A DNA stretch of 64,000 nt, taken from Phycisphaerales bacterium. Its GTDB lineage: Bacteria > Planctomycetota > Phycisphaerae > Phycisphaerales > SM1A02. Below, piece after piece: positions 1 to 8,422 of this stretch (positions within the stretch are counted from its first letter, which is position 1; every line of letters starts with the position of its first letter). A program made the translations under genes and the position numbers. The notes beneath the pieces are model-generated. The model saw nothing but the letters and a program-made list of their open reading frames with translations. It did not search any database and had not been told where the DNA came from. The stretch is from NCBI GenBank assembly GCA_029242715.1, contig JAQWTL010000035.1, positions 1-64,000 on the forward strand, read 5' to 3'.

Positions 1-213
1 ATTGCGACGAGTTGTCTTGAGTTGCTTGATCCTGGTCTGCAGGGCTTCTTCATCAAGGGCGTCAAGTTGTTCCTGTGAGAGGATGGGCGGAATGCCATCA
101 GCCTGGGTCTCGGTGACCGAGTCATAGCCTGGCGGCTTGGGGGCAGGTTGATAGCCGCATCCCGTGTTAATGATTGCAGGGGTCATAATCAGAATGATGA
201 GGCGTTTGATCAT
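1..213 (-). CDS. Putative lipoprotein, N-terminal part only
   Basis: The gene runs off the left edge of the window; 71 codons are visible from an ATG at 213. The product begins MIKRLIILIMTPAIINTGCG, a short positively charged start, a hydrophobic stretch and a Cys at residue 19. This looks like a lipoprotein signal, although the -3 residue (Asn) is not ideal for a lipobox. The mature part starts Pro-rich and then becomes polar and charged (LSQEQLDALDEEAL). I do not recognise a family. It lies downstream of, and in the same direction as, the GYF-domain gene and could be co-transcribed with it. Confidence 0.6.
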   Translation of the reverse strand, partial: MIKRLIILIMTPAIINTGCGYQPAPKPPGYDSVTETQADGIPPILSQEQLDALDEEALQTRIKQLKTTRRN

Positions 214-251
214 TTCAATTTTGCCGTTGAGATAAGCCAAGCGGTGTCAAA

Positions 252-827
252 CTAATACATCATTTCTTGGCTGAAGTACATAATGAAGACCAAGATGTAG
301 CCCATGCTGAACAAGCCGCCCATGATCAAGCCAAATGTAGCGCGGCCTCGTCCTTGCATCTCAGGTCGTCTACGGAAGTCATAGAAAGCAATGAGGCTGA
401 TAATGACTGCAAAGAAACACACGAATGGAAGCAGTGAGAGTAGGCCTAAATAACCAGCGGCAATAGACCAGCCGCTGCGATTGATTGGGATGAGCAGCCC
501 CATTCCTGGATCGGCGCCTTGGGCCATTTGTACCGGTGCAGGAGGTGGGGGTGGAGGTGGCGAAGCAGAGATACGTTCGTCATGGCTCTGGGGAATGGTA
601 TTGCCCTGAGCAGCATTTGCTTCGGCTGGTTGAGTCTGAGCCGTTGATATTTCAGTATCTTCAAAGAGGCCTTTTACTTTCGAAGCTGGTATCCATCGAT
701 CTGTACCGACTTTTAAAATTTCATCGTCAAGTTTAATAATGCCTGTGCGAGCCAGCTCTTTGAGCTGATTGACGTCCAGAGATTCATATAACTCACCTTG
801 GTGGGTGCGTACGTTGAACTGTGCCAT
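252..827 (-). CDS. GYF_2-like / DUF4190-like membrane protein
   Basis: This 191-residue protein has three parts. Residues 1-60 resemble the GYF_2 domain found in bacterial membrane proteins (a QGELYESLDVNQLKELA...DRWIPASKVKGLF pattern with a conserved Trp). Residues 65-110 form a low-complexity linker with a run of prolines. Residues 120-190 carry two hydrophobic helices split by a basic loop (FYDFRRRPEMQGRGRATFG), as in DUF4190 small membrane proteins. The architecture is common in planctomycetes, where GYF_2 probably acts as a protein-interaction module at the membrane; its partner is unknown. The start is the ATG at 827; no strong ribosome site is visible. Confidence 0.7.
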   Translation of the reverse strand: MAQFNVRTHQGELYESLDVNQLKELARTGIIKLDDEILKVGTDRWIPASKVKGLFEDTEISTAQTQPAEANAAQGNTIPQSHDERISASPPPPPPPAPVQMAQGADPGMGLLIPINRSGWSIAAGYLGLLSLLPFVCFFAVIISLIAFYDFRRRPEMQGRGRATFGLIMGGLFSMGYILVFIMYFSQEMMY

Positions 828-931
828 GTTATAAGGACCCCGTTGATGTAGCCCAAATCAATAAAGTATTGAGTCTTCAGAGCTGCAATAGCTCCCCCCG
901 ATTTGAATGAATGGAATTGTATCTTAATAGC

Positions 932-940
932 TGGTATAAT
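932..940 (+). promoter_or_regulatory. Extended -10 promoter of the 1141-2564 cassette
   Basis: A perfect TATAAT at 935-940 is preceded by TGG (932-934), an extended -10 element that can work without a good -35. Transcription would begin near 947, about 190 nt before the first gene of the cassette. Confidence 0.6.
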
Positions 941-946
941 TTTGGT

Positions 947-1140
947 GCATCAAGAGCAGGGCTGACGCCCTCGCCAACCTGCCTGCCCGGGCAAGGTGGC
1001 CACCGGAAGCGGTTTCCGGGATGCGGTCCAGGGATTCACTGAATCCCGACAACAAAGCGGGCGTGCCCTGTTTTTGGGGCGATTCGTTTTGACGGGCCGA
1101 GCAGCGTCAGTTCTCCAAGCAGAGATGCAAGGAGAACACA
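947..1140 (+). promoter_or_regulatory. Hairpin-rich 5' leader of the small-gene cassette
   Basis: The 828-1140 gap holds a promoter and then a GC-rich leader with consecutive inverted repeats: AGGGC-tgac-GCCCT (958-971), CCGGAA-gcggt-TTCCGG (1003-1019), GGGATTC-act-GAATCCC (1031-1047), GCCC...GGGC around a T-run (1065-1080), and TGACG...CGTCA further down. Just before the ATG at 1141 is AAGGAG at good spacing. The density of perfect short stems suggests a structured RNA, either a cis-regulatory leader or an independent small RNA. It matches no riboswitch class that I recognise. The left part of the gap (828-931) shows nothing clear. Confidence 0.5.
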
Positions 1141-1458
1141 ATGACTGGACGACAGGTATCCGTTGAACGTGATGTGCTGGGAGGCGCCGCTGGCGTACTC
1201 GAGGCCATCGGAGGCAACGATCTGGCACTGGCCCTGGGACGGGCTGGGCACGGACATCCATATTCACCACTGGCCAAGGAACTGGTTGTCGCTGCGCTGC
1301 GACGACTACGGTCTGAAAGTGGTGGGGAATGGGGTCAACAACAGGAAATCGCAGGACGTATCCGCGCTGAACTGGCGGCCAGGCCGACGGTTCACGTGGA
1401 TGTCGGTGGCGGGGCGGCTCTGTTGATGGAAATTTCACCTGGCAGGAGCGTGTTGTGA
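1141..1458 (+). CDS. Small protein of unknown function, first gene of cassette
   Basis: The product has 105 residues, mostly helical in appearance (GGAAGVLEAIGGNDLALALG; AKELVVAALRRLRSE), then a Gly-rich end. There is no signal peptide or membrane segment. The start is well supported: AAGGAG lies about 6 nt before ATG 1141. Its stop (TGA 1456-1458) overlaps the start of the next gene, so the two are translationally coupled. I do not recognise a family. Codon use looks like real coding sequence, with many GC-ending codons. Confidence 0.65.
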   Translation: MTGRQVSVERDVLGGAAGVLEAIGGNDLALALGRAGHGHPYSPLAKELVVAALRRLRSESGGEWGQQQEIAGRIRAELAARPTVHVDVGGGAALLMEISPGRSVL

Positions 1459-2105
1459 TGATGAAACCAAGTTACATCCCAAAAAACGAATACTACGAAC
1501 CGAAATTTGCGCGTGGCAACAACGGCGAATTGATGCGGATGGATTATGACGGGTACGGAGTCTGGACCATTTCACAGCGTGATGAGACCTACATCTCAGG
1601 CTGGAAGCATGTGGTCCGCGGAGATCCGACGGAGCTGGCCTATTGGGCACGAAAGATGCGAGAGAAACGCAAAGGCAAGATTCCGAAGCAGTTCGGTATC
1701 CGGATCGCCGGCCGTCTTGATCATCAGGTTCGATCGATCCGTCCCGAGCTGCAGTTGATGGCTCATGGCAGCACGATCTTCACCTTCCCGGACAAGCGGG
1801 AGTTTCCCAGTCGTTGTCTCGTATGGGCCGAGGCGGACTACATGGCCGGTATCACCGTCTGGGTCACCCACAATGTCCAGATGGGCGGTCAACATGTGGA
1901 GACTCTGGCTCGAGGTCTGTGGAGCGTGAAGGAGATCATGAACGCTCCCAAGAGTCTGACGGCCAGGCTGCGGAAAACCCATCTGCAAATGGAAGACCGC
2001 ATGGCCATGTGTCCCCGGAACTACATTGTTTCATTAGTCAACCTGGTCACCACGACCCGTGGATACAACCGGCAAGGATCCAGAAAGTATCTCATTGTGC
2101 GTTGA
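1458..2105 (+). CDS. Unknown cytoplasmic protein, second gene of cassette
   Basis: This protein of about 215 residues is rich in Trp, Tyr, Arg and Lys (for example WTISQRDETYISGWKHVVRG and YWARKMREKRKG). It has no signal peptide or obvious membrane helix and is net basic, which could suit nucleic-acid binding (inference only). The start is the ATG at 1458, overlapping the previous stop, with GGAG about 10 nt upstream; a GTG at 1455 would also work. I find no catalytic signature and no family match. Confidence 0.65.
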   Translation: MMKPSYIPKNEYYEPKFARGNNGELMRMDYDGYGVWTISQRDETYISGWKHVVRGDPTELAYWARKMREKRKGKIPKQFGIRIAGRLDHQVRSIRPELQLMAHGSTIFTFPDKREFPSRCLVWAEADYMAGITVWVTHNVQMGGQHVETLARGLWSVKEIMNAPKSLTARLRKTHLQMEDRMAMCPRNYIVSLVNLVTTTRGYNRQGSRKYLIVR

Positions 2106-2171
2106 TGTCTCGAAGATTGCCTCAAACCAACTTCTTTGAGAACAGCAATGACATCAGATAAGGAATTGCCT

Positions 2172-2564
2172 ATGAGTGAACACGAAGCAGTACTAGCAGC
2201 CGTCATCCGCGTCAGCGGTAGGCTGGAATCGATTGAAATCAGAGACCATCGGGACATGGATGGCGCGGTCGGGGGTTACCTCGACCGCGTCGACCCGGTG
2301 GAACTGTACCTGGCAGATCCGCTGTCACCGCACGAGGGTGCCTTTGAGGTCTGGATCAATGAGGCGGGCATGCGGGATGAGCTCCCGCTGAACCTGCCGG
2401 TCTCCTTATCCATGGGTCTGCTGGTCCATGGTGATGTCCTGGTGACCGGGGTCCATGACGAACAGGACAGGCTCACAGGCCTGCCCACCGTGGTGTGGCA
2501 TGAGCTGCCGAGGATGCTGCGAAGTATCAAGCTGGAGAAGGAGAGGGCGTATGGGGGGTCATGA
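2172..2564 (+). CDS. DUF3846-like protein, third gene of cassette
   Basis: The product has 130 residues when started at ATG 2172, which has AAGGA about 8 nt upstream; ATG 2148 and a TTG at 2136 are in frame but poorer. The pattern GGYLDRVDP... NEAGMRDELPLNLP... VHGDVLVTGVHDEQDRLTGLP resembles DUF3846, a small family common in phages and plasmids (GGYIE..., NEEG...LP.N, then a G.. loop). The match is from memory and moderate. If right, it links this cassette to mobile-element gene pools. It is acidic overall and has no signal peptide. Confidence 0.55.
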   Translation: MSEHEAVLAAVIRVSGRLESIEIRDHRDMDGAVGGYLDRVDPVELYLADPLSPHEGAFEVWINEAGMRDELPLNLPVSLSMGLLVHGDVLVTGVHDEQDRLTGLPTVVWHELPRMLRSIKLEKERAYGGS

Positions 2565-2679
2565 TGCCATCTTCTGGATTGGTGCGAACTGTGGCAGGTA
2601 TCCGAGAAGCATGATATGGATCTGTGGGGAGAGTGCTTAAATTGACCCGGCTTCAATGTTCAGAGCAAAGGACACAAAG

Positions 2680-3240
2680 ATGAAATGGACTCTTGCCATC
2701 GTTCTCATGCTGGTCACAGCGAGTAGTGCTTCGGCCGATTACTTTGCTTTCTTCACCAGGGTGAGTGTTGAGCCGGAACTGGGTCGTATCTCAGTGACTC
2801 GGGAGTTGGTTCGATCCGAGAAGTACGTTGACTGGATGCATGAGAATGCCGAGGCGCTGGCCAAGAAAGGGATCTTCGTCGATCCTGAACCGGGAGAAGG
2901 CCCAATCACCAGAGTTCGTCGGGTCACAATGGATGGCCAGGCGTTCGAGTTCGCCGTCACATCCGATCATCGGTCCAGGAGGGGCATGGGGAGTGCCTTG
3001 CCGGATGTTGGACTCAGGGTCAAGATCGATGGTGAATTGCGTTGGGATACGGCCTTCGGGGAATTTCGTGGCATGACCGATCTGCAGAAGGTGGTCTTTT
3101 TTCCTGCAGACAAACTCATCAAGGTTGAGGCGATGCAATACAGCGTCGAGGACGGTTGGCAGGGAGTCCCAGAAACCTCTTTCTTATATGAGTATTGGCC
3201 TGAGGACAAGGTTTTTACGGGCAAGCATCTTTGGAATTGA
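2680..3240 (+). CDS. Secreted protein of unknown function
   Basis: Starting at ATG 2680 the product has 186 residues and begins with a clean signal peptide (MKWTLAIVLMLVTASSASA, cleavage likely near residue 19). The mature part is mixed alpha/beta, with a section on a 'MDGQAFEFAV' strand and a Trp-rich end (YEYWPEDKVFTGKHLWN). I do not recognise a family. It follows the three-gene cassette by 115 bp but is exported, so it may be an unrelated neighbour. It is convergent with the polysaccharide-lyase-like gene (39 bp apart). Confidence 0.6.
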   Translation: MKWTLAIVLMLVTASSASADYFAFFTRVSVEPELGRISVTRELVRSEKYVDWMHENAEALAKKGIFVDPEPGEGPITRVRRVTMDGQAFEFAVTSDHRSRRGMGSALPDVGLRVKIDGELRWDTAFGEFRGMTDLQKVVFFPADKLIKVEAMQYSVEDGWQGVPETSFLYEYWPEDKVFTGKHLWN

Positions 3241-3279
3241 TGGTGGCCAGGATATTCCTGGTGGATTGCCCACGATTGT

Positions 3280-4269
3280 TCACTCGCAGCTTGATTCAAT
3301 CACGAAATCATCAAACAGGATGGACTCATCCTTGGTGGTTGACCAGCTTGAGCTGCCGCCTCCGAAGAAGGTGCTGAAGTACATCCCGTCGATGGCGAAA
3401 TCATCGACATCCCGGAATCGCATGTCGGCTCGTTCCAGGACAAGCTCGCCATCAAGCCAGCAGGTAATGCTGCCGTCATTGAGTCCTGGCGTGTTCATCT
3501 GGATTTCATGGATGACTTCATACCATTGGCCAGGGATGAACTGGAGCTGTTGGCCATCAGATTCCCAGGGCATGTCTTCGCCATAGGTCTCTGGCTGATC
3601 CGGGTGATAGACATACTGCACGATGTCGCCGTCAGTGCGCCACATCATCCTCGCACTCCAGCCATCAGTGCCGTCTGGAATGCCGCCGCCCGTATTGCCC
3701 TCGCCACCAATCAGACCAGGGAGCTTGCCGCCCTTGACGAAATCAAATGGTGACATGAACTGCAGGCGATAGGAAAGATGAACACAGTCATGGGAGTCCT
3801 CGAACAACAACTTCCACTGGGCCCCAGTGGCAGAGGTCCCATACTCGCCCTCCGGATAGAGGACTGCCAGGGCGAGGTTCTCGCCTCCGTCTGTTTCCAC
3901 GATGCTCACTCGCCCGTCGTCAATGCCCTGGGACCACGTGGGCTGGTTCCAATCCTCATCGAGCATGTCTTCGTCGTAGAGGCCAGGTTCGTGCTGCTCA
4001 AAATCAAGCTCGAAGATCACTTCTGGCGGAGTCGTCTCGCACTCGCCCCAGGAATCGATGATGGCCAGGATGTCGATGACATCCACAGCCCCTGATTCGT
4101 CAGTGTCACTGTTGCAGGGAGGTGTGCAGGGGCCCCAGGCAGATAACGCTGCAAGCAGATCATTGGCATCGACTGTCCCGTCTTCATTGGCGTCGCCAAT
4201 GCACTGGCCATGCGAACTGGATGCCATGACAAGAACTGCGATGACTGTGCCCGTCAATATTCTGTTCAT
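3280..4269 (-). CDS. Secreted PL14-like polysaccharide-binding/lyase protein with N-terminal dockerin
   Basis: The product has 329 residues. Residues 1-21 are a signal peptide. Residues 22-76 are a dockerin-like module of two calcium-loop repeats (GDANEDGTVDANDLLAALSAWG and DTDESGAVDVIDILAIIDSWG). Residues 84-329 resemble the polysaccharide lyase family 14 fold (pattern FDFVKGGKLPGLIGG, later QWYEVIHEIQMNT and FSTFFGGG). PL14 enzymes cleave uronic-acid polymers such as alginate; whether this one is catalytic is not shown. The start at 4269 directly precedes the signal peptide and has GGAG at suitable spacing. The dockerin is at the N-terminus, opposite to most others in the window. Confidence 0.8.
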   Translation of the reverse strand: MNRILTGTVIAVLVMASSSHGQCIGDANEDGTVDANDLLAALSAWGPCTPPCNSDTDESGAVDVIDILAIIDSWGECETTPPEVIFELDFEQHEPGLYDEDMLDEDWNQPTWSQGIDDGRVSIVETDGGENLALAVLYPEGEYGTSATGAQWKLLFEDSHDCVHLSYRLQFMSPFDFVKGGKLPGLIGGEGNTGGGIPDGTDGWSARMMWRTDGDIVQYVYHPDQPETYGEDMPWESDGQQLQFIPGQWYEVIHEIQMNTPGLNDGSITCWLDGELVLERADMRFRDVDDFAIDGMYFSTFFGGGSSSWSTTKDESILFDDFVIESSCE

Positions 4270-4426
4270 GCTTTCCCGCTCCATCTTGAAGGAGGCGTTC
4301 TGGCCGCCTGAATCCCTCTCAATATTCTGCTGGAGATAGTGGGATGGGACATGCTCTTGCACAAAAAAACATCGTTCAGGCAATCATCAAATCATTGGAA
4401 TGCAATTGAGCCCGTCAGCGAGGTAT

Positions 4427-5623
4427 TCAGCTGTTGTCATTACACGCACGACCCCAGGACTCGACTACGGCCAGGATGTCATTGACGTCGAAGTAGCCGT
4501 CATTGTTGGCATCTAGATCGGGGTGGTAGTAGCTGCCCCATGCGTCCAGGAGAGCAAGCATGTCGTTGACGTTGATAAGCTCATCGGCATCGATGTCAGC
4601 TGAGCACCAGCAGCTCTGGTTGAAGCTGTTTGTGCCATCATCCTCGATGCCCTTGTATGAAAAGTCATGAAAGAAGTTGCCGCAGAACAGAGAATTGCCC
4701 ACAGGCAAGGGCTGCTCGCCGTCGGCAAGCATTCCGGCATAGATGCCGCCGCCCGTATAGCCGTAGTTGTCCTGGAAATTACATCCGGATACTTCAACGG
4801 CATTGTTTCCAAGTACCGCCAGGCCTCCGCCGGCTCCGTAGCCATATTCCGAGGCGTTGTTCCGAATGAAGCTGCAGCCCTGAAGATTGCCGGCTGGGGC
4901 CGGTGCGCCATCCGGTGGGGCGGTCACGCTGACTCCGCCACCCTGTGCATCGGCAATATTGTCGTAGAACAGGGAAGAGGTAATCGTAAAAGGGGCGTGG
5001 TCGATATTCACGGCACCACCAACCCAGGCACGGTTCTTTCTGAATCGGCTGTTTTCAATCTGGAGCGTATCGCCTGTAGTAATGTAGATGGCACCACCGG
5101 CATCAGCTGAGTTGGAGATGAAGTCGCAATTGGAGAACGAAAGCGAGGCGTAGTAGCCGCATACGGCGCCACCATCGGCACTGGTGTCGAAATCAGCGGG
5201 CGCGATGTTGTTGTTCTCAAAACGACAATTCTCAATGATTGCTGAGGCGAATTCCACATAGATCGCGCCGCCTCTGATGATGCCGAAGATATTGGAGCCA
5301 GCACCATTGCGAAAGGTGATTCCGTCGATGGTGCACGGATCGCCGTAGATCACGATCGGACTCCAGTCGTGCTGGCTTCCGTCGATGATGGTTGATTCGG
5401 CCCCTTCACGTCCTCTGAGTGTGACGCCTGAAAGTCCCCAGACGTTCTGGTACCAGGTGCCTGGTGCCAGGTCGATGATGTCACCATTGTTGGAGGCATC
5501 CGCTGCCTCCTGAATCGTTGGATAGTCTTCGGGCACACGGAGCGTGTCCCCAAATGCGAGGACTGCCGTGACGATTGAGGTCAGGACAAGAATGACAGCA
5601 GGAATGAAACAGCCGGTTTGCAT
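4427..5623 (-). CDS. Secreted right-handed beta-helix protein with C-terminal dockerin
   Basis: The product has 398 residues: a signal peptide (1-24), then a pectate-lyase-like beta-helix (about 26-330) starting with the typical RVPEDYPTIQEAADASNNGD motif, followed by repeated GGAIY/GGGI rungs. A dockerin module occupies 338-398 (DIDADELINVNDMLALLDAWG, DANNDGYFDVNDILAVVESWG). Such helices are often carbohydrate-binding or adhesive, or are lyases; no catalytic residues can be assigned. A small hairpin (CTGCG...CGCAG, 5636-5651) lies in the leader just upstream of the ATG. Confidence 0.82.
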   Translation of the reverse strand: MQTGCFIPAVILVLTSIVTAVLAFGDTLRVPEDYPTIQEAADASNNGDIIDLAPGTWYQNVWGLSGVTLRGREGAESTIIDGSQHDWSPIVIYGDPCTIDGITFRNGAGSNIFGIIRGGAIYVEFASAIIENCRFENNNIAPADFDTSADGGAVCGYYASLSFSNCDFISNSADAGGAIYITTGDTLQIENSRFRKNRAWVGGAVNIDHAPFTITSSLFYDNIADAQGGGVSVTAPPDGAPAPAGNLQGCSFIRNNASEYGYGAGGGLAVLGNNAVEVSGCNFQDNYGYTGGGIYAGMLADGEQPLPVGNSLFCGNFFHDFSYKGIEDDGTNSFNQSCWCSADIDADELINVNDMLALLDAWGSYYHPDLDANNDGYFDVNDILAVVESWGRACNDNS

Positions 5624-5706
5624 GGGTTTCTCTATCTGCGTATTTTCGCAGTTTGCACGTCATGGCTCAAGCAGGAGTTTTAAGAAATCAGCAGCAAGTG
5701 ACTGCT

Positions 5707-6816
5707 TCAGTCCTGTTGAGGAGTGGCGTTTGACTTCTCAGCATGGTCTCCAGAGGCATTGGCCCAGGGAGAGCCCTCTCGGTAGTCTGCTGGCTTGTAG
5801 CCACGCTTGTGGCTTCCAAACCCAAATGGGGTTGGTTCCCAGGGGCCTATCAGCGGGGCGGCCAGGCCGCCTTCTGGAATGGCCTCCTCTTCCTGCAGTT
5901 GCCAGAGTGTGGCGTTGGCATAGAGCCGGCGAAGATCCTCGCTGGACCAGTCCTGGGCAGTTCCCATCGTGGTGGCGAAGATGCGTTGGGTGCGACCGTC
6001 AGGCATCTTTCGTTCTCGCACCCAGGCCAATGGAATCATCGGATCGTTCTGTTCGCCGACGACGGGTTTGTCATCAGGGTCCATTCCCTCGAGGACCGCT
6101 CCACGAAGAAGGATGGTGGAGTCGTCCGGGAGTGAACGAATGCCATAGACGTCAGTTGGCCCGAAGACATCCTTCACGCCGCGTAATGCCGGATGGCCTG
6201 CATTCTTCTTTTCAACGACTCCGCGGGTCGCCTGGCTGCCATGGTGGCCATGATGCGAGACCCATGTCTCTCCCAGGATTTCGCCTCCGAAGCCACCCGG
6301 AGGCTCTTGGGCATTCCAGGTCCAACGGGCATGGGGGCTTTCAGGGTTTTCTCGATAGAAGAAGGCGTGTGTTGCGGTTCTGAACCCTGCGACTGGCTTG
6401 CCGGACTCGATGAAGTTCACGATGTGAGCCATGTCTTCATCAGGCAACTCACGAAAGCGAAGGAAGATGACCAGAGCGTCGGCGTCATCCACCAGATGAA
6501 GTCCTGGAATATGGTCCAGTGTTTCAGGGTCGACTTCGCCAGTCTCGTCATTCTGGCTGAAGAGGACGATGCACTCGAATCCATGCTGATTCATCATCCG
6601 GGCAAGCATGGGCATGCCTTCCTCGGATCGATACTCTTCATCCCCGGCCACGAAAACGATTCGTCTCCCAAGGCCAGGTGACTTTTCCTTGTCACCTTCC
6701 CACGTCAGCCACCGGCTGTCTTCTGTCTGAGGCTCAGCTGGAATCGTCATTTTGGTGGTAGGGGTCGACAGAGTGGCGACTGTCACAATACTTGCCAGGA
6801 GTGCGTTGATGATCAT
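5707..6816 (-). CDS. ThuA-like domain protein, exported
   Basis: The product has 369 residues, with a hydrophobic N-terminal segment (about 1-20) that may be a signal peptide or anchor. The core (about 50-315) fits the ThuA/class I glutamine-amidotransferase-like fold: RRIVFVAGDEEYRSEEG, then ADALVIFLRFRELPDEDM, VAGFRTATHAF, GGEILG and WVRERKMPDGRTQRIFATTMG. Planctomycetes carry many secreted ThuA proteins, thought to act in sugar-derivative metabolism, but the reaction is not known. It has no dockerin although it sits among dockerin genes. Confidence 0.8.
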   Translation of the reverse strand: MIINALLASIVTVATLSTPTTKMTIPAEPQTEDSRWLTWEGDKEKSPGLGRRIVFVAGDEEYRSEEGMPMLARMMNQHGFECIVLFSQNDETGEVDPETLDHIPGLHLVDDADALVIFLRFRELPDEDMAHIVNFIESGKPVAGFRTATHAFFYRENPESPHARWTWNAQEPPGGFGGEILGETWVSHHGHHGSQATRGVVEKKNAGHPALRGVKDVFGPTDVYGIRSLPDDSTILLRGAVLEGMDPDDKPVVGEQNDPMIPLAWVRERKMPDGRTQRIFATTMGTAQDWSSEDLRRLYANATLWQLQEEEAIPEGGLAAPLIGPWEPTPFGFGSHKRGYKPADYREGSPWANASGDHAEKSNATPQQD

Positions 6817-6844
6817 GCATCAATGGTAACGCGTGGGTGGCCAG

Positions 6845-6879
6845 GAAAGACAGCGACCCGGCCATTGGCCGGGTCGCTG
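6845..6879 (-). terminator. Terminator of the thioredoxin/beta-helix dockerin gene
   Basis: A 14-bp perfect stem (arms 6851-6864 and 6866-6879, core GACCCGGCCA) is followed on the minus strand by TCTTTCC. It lies directly downstream of the stop at 6912. Confidence 0.75.
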
Positions 6880-6911
6880 CTTCAATTCGAATCATGCGAA
6901 GGAACCGCTGT

Positions 6912-8312
6912 TCAGCAGCTTTCGCCGTAGATGCTGATTACCAGGAGGATGTCATTGACATCGGTGGTTCCGTTGCCATCGGCATCGCCATCAGCAGTGC
7001 CCCAGGCACCGATGATCAGCAGGATGTCATTCACGCCGACTACGCCGTCGTCATCAAGGTCGCCTGGGCATGGCTCGCCGCCAGGGCAGGTGTCCTCGAA
7101 GGAATTGCCGCCGCCATCAACCCAACTGATCCCGATGTTGTTGGGATCGTTGTTGCAGAAGGTGGTGCCGGTGATAACTGGCTGGCCAACACTCAGGATG
7201 ACATAGCTGCTTGTTGCCACGTTGTCCTTGATGATGCAGTTTGTAATGCTTGGTGAACCATTGATTCTCATGGCAGAACCTGATGAAGCCAGGCCATTCA
7301 TGATCGTGAAACCAGTGATTTGGGAGTTGCCGCCACCCATCATATCTATGACGCGGCCATTGCCGCCAGCATCGATGATGGTGTTCTCGGCGCCACCAGT
7401 GGCATTAAGATTACAAGAGATCCCGCCGAATGAAAGGGTTTCGTTGTATATGCCAGGTGCGACCAGCAGCGTGTCGCCATTGATGGAACTATCAAGGGCA
7501 TCTTGAATGCTCGTGTAGTCGCCATTGCCACTCGCATCAACATTGAAAGTCTTAGGAGGACGGATTGTGTAATCCAGGAATCCCATGTTGTAGACATCAA
7601 GATTGTTGCCGCTGCCATTGGAGCCGGGCTCCTGGGCGAAGCAGTAGAACGTGACCTCGCCGGTATTGGCTGCAGCAGTGCTGTTAAGCGTGAAGGTGTG
7701 CTGCAAAGTCGTGCTTTCGCCGCCTGCCAAAGTGATTGTGGGCTCTGGGAAGTGGTCAAAGTGCGTGTCGTAGTAGTAGATACCAGACTGGGGGTAGCCG
7801 CATTCTGCGTCCAGTGAATAGCCCATACGGATGGTCATTGACCGGCTTGGTGCTCCAGAGTCCACGGCAATGTCCATGGATACCTGGTAGTCGTTGCCTG
7901 TCAGAGGCTCGCCGCTCATCTCGATGCTGACATCGGTGGGGACGCTGAGCCGATTATTGAGGTGGCTGAGGAAGGCGGTGTAGTCAGCCGACTGGCCACT
8001 TGTTCCAACACGCTTGATGACACCGTCAATCTGGACTGTGGGAATGCCGGTCACGTTGTAGAAGGTCGCTCGGCCTTCGCACCATGTGGCATCGAATCCA
8101 TAGCTGCTGCTCCAGATGTGCATCTGGATTGACTGGAAGGAGTTGGGGAAGTTGTCTGTGAGATCACCTAGGGCATAGCCTACATTCTGGCAGGGGCCGC
8201 ACCATGAGGCGGTGAACTGTTCAAACATGACCTTTCGTGGAGCGGCGATTGCGGCGGCACTCAGAGTAGTGACTGCAGCAAGGCCGATCAGGCCAAGGGT
8301 GGATTTTTTCAT
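6912..8312 (-). CDS. Secreted thioredoxin-like (Omp28-type) / beta-helix / dockerin fusion
   Basis: The product has 466 residues. Residues 1-23 are a signal peptide with GGAGAGAG before the ATG. Residues 25-125 form a thioredoxin-like domain with a CGPC active site (Cys38, Cys41; FEQFTASWCGPCQ) and the cis-Pro loop TGIPTVQIDG, as in Omp28-related proteins. About 130-240 is a beta-sandwich-like region, 255-395 a parallel beta-helix opening with YTSIQDALDSSINGDTLLV, and 412-466 a dockerin with two repeats ending in Cys. The CGPC pair suggests redox activity outside the cytoplasm; the fusion to a helix and dockerin is unusual. Confidence 0.82.
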   Translation of the reverse strand: MKKSTLGLIGLAAVTTLSAAAIAAPRKVMFEQFTASWCGPCQNVGYALGDLTDNFPNSFQSIQMHIWSSSYGFDATWCEGRATFYNVTGIPTVQIDGVIKRVGTSGQSADYTAFLSHLNNRLSVPTDVSIEMSGEPLTGNDYQVSMDIAVDSGAPSRSMTIRMGYSLDAECGYPQSGIYYYDTHFDHFPEPTITLAGGESTTLQHTFTLNSTAAANTGEVTFYCFAQEPGSNGSGNNLDVYNMGFLDYTIRPPKTFNVDASGNGDYTSIQDALDSSINGDTLLVAPGIYNETLSFGGISCNLNATGGAENTIIDAGGNGRVIDMMGGGNSQITGFTIMNGLASSGSAMRINGSPSITNCIIKDNVATSSYVILSVGQPVITGTTFCNNDPNNIGISWVDGGGNSFEDTCPGGEPCPGDLDDDGVVGVNDILLIIGAWGTADGDADGNGTTDVNDILLVISIYGESC

Positions 8313-8372
8313 TGGTCTCTCTCCTAATGGGAGTTGATCAGGCGTTTGTCTTGGGGGGTGGTGCTGTCAACT

Positions 8373-8408
8373 AAAAAGACACCGGCCTCCGTTTAAGGAG
8401 GCCGGTGT
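8373..8408 (-). terminator. Rho-independent terminator of the prepilin-like gene
   Basis: A perfect 12-bp stem (arms 8379-8390 and 8397-8408, ACACCGGCCTCC) with a 6-nt loop is followed on the minus strand by TCTTTTT. It lies 15 bp after the stop at 8423. Confidence 0.9.
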
Positions 8409-8422
8409 TAAGTATTCATGAA

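Noticed and set aside
950-1438. Long minus-strand frame over the cassette leader
   Set aside because: Composition is Pro/Arg-rich and unlike the neighbours; it opposes a gene with a good ribosome site and a clear promoter.
5544-6383. 279-codon plus-strand frame
   Set aside because: It is antisense to the ThuA-like and beta-helix genes, has no ribosome site, and is Arg/Ser-rich in a way typical of shadow frames.
6837-7256. Plus-strand frame inside the dockerin gene
   Set aside because: Antisense frames over dockerins look open because of codon bias; no start signal is present.
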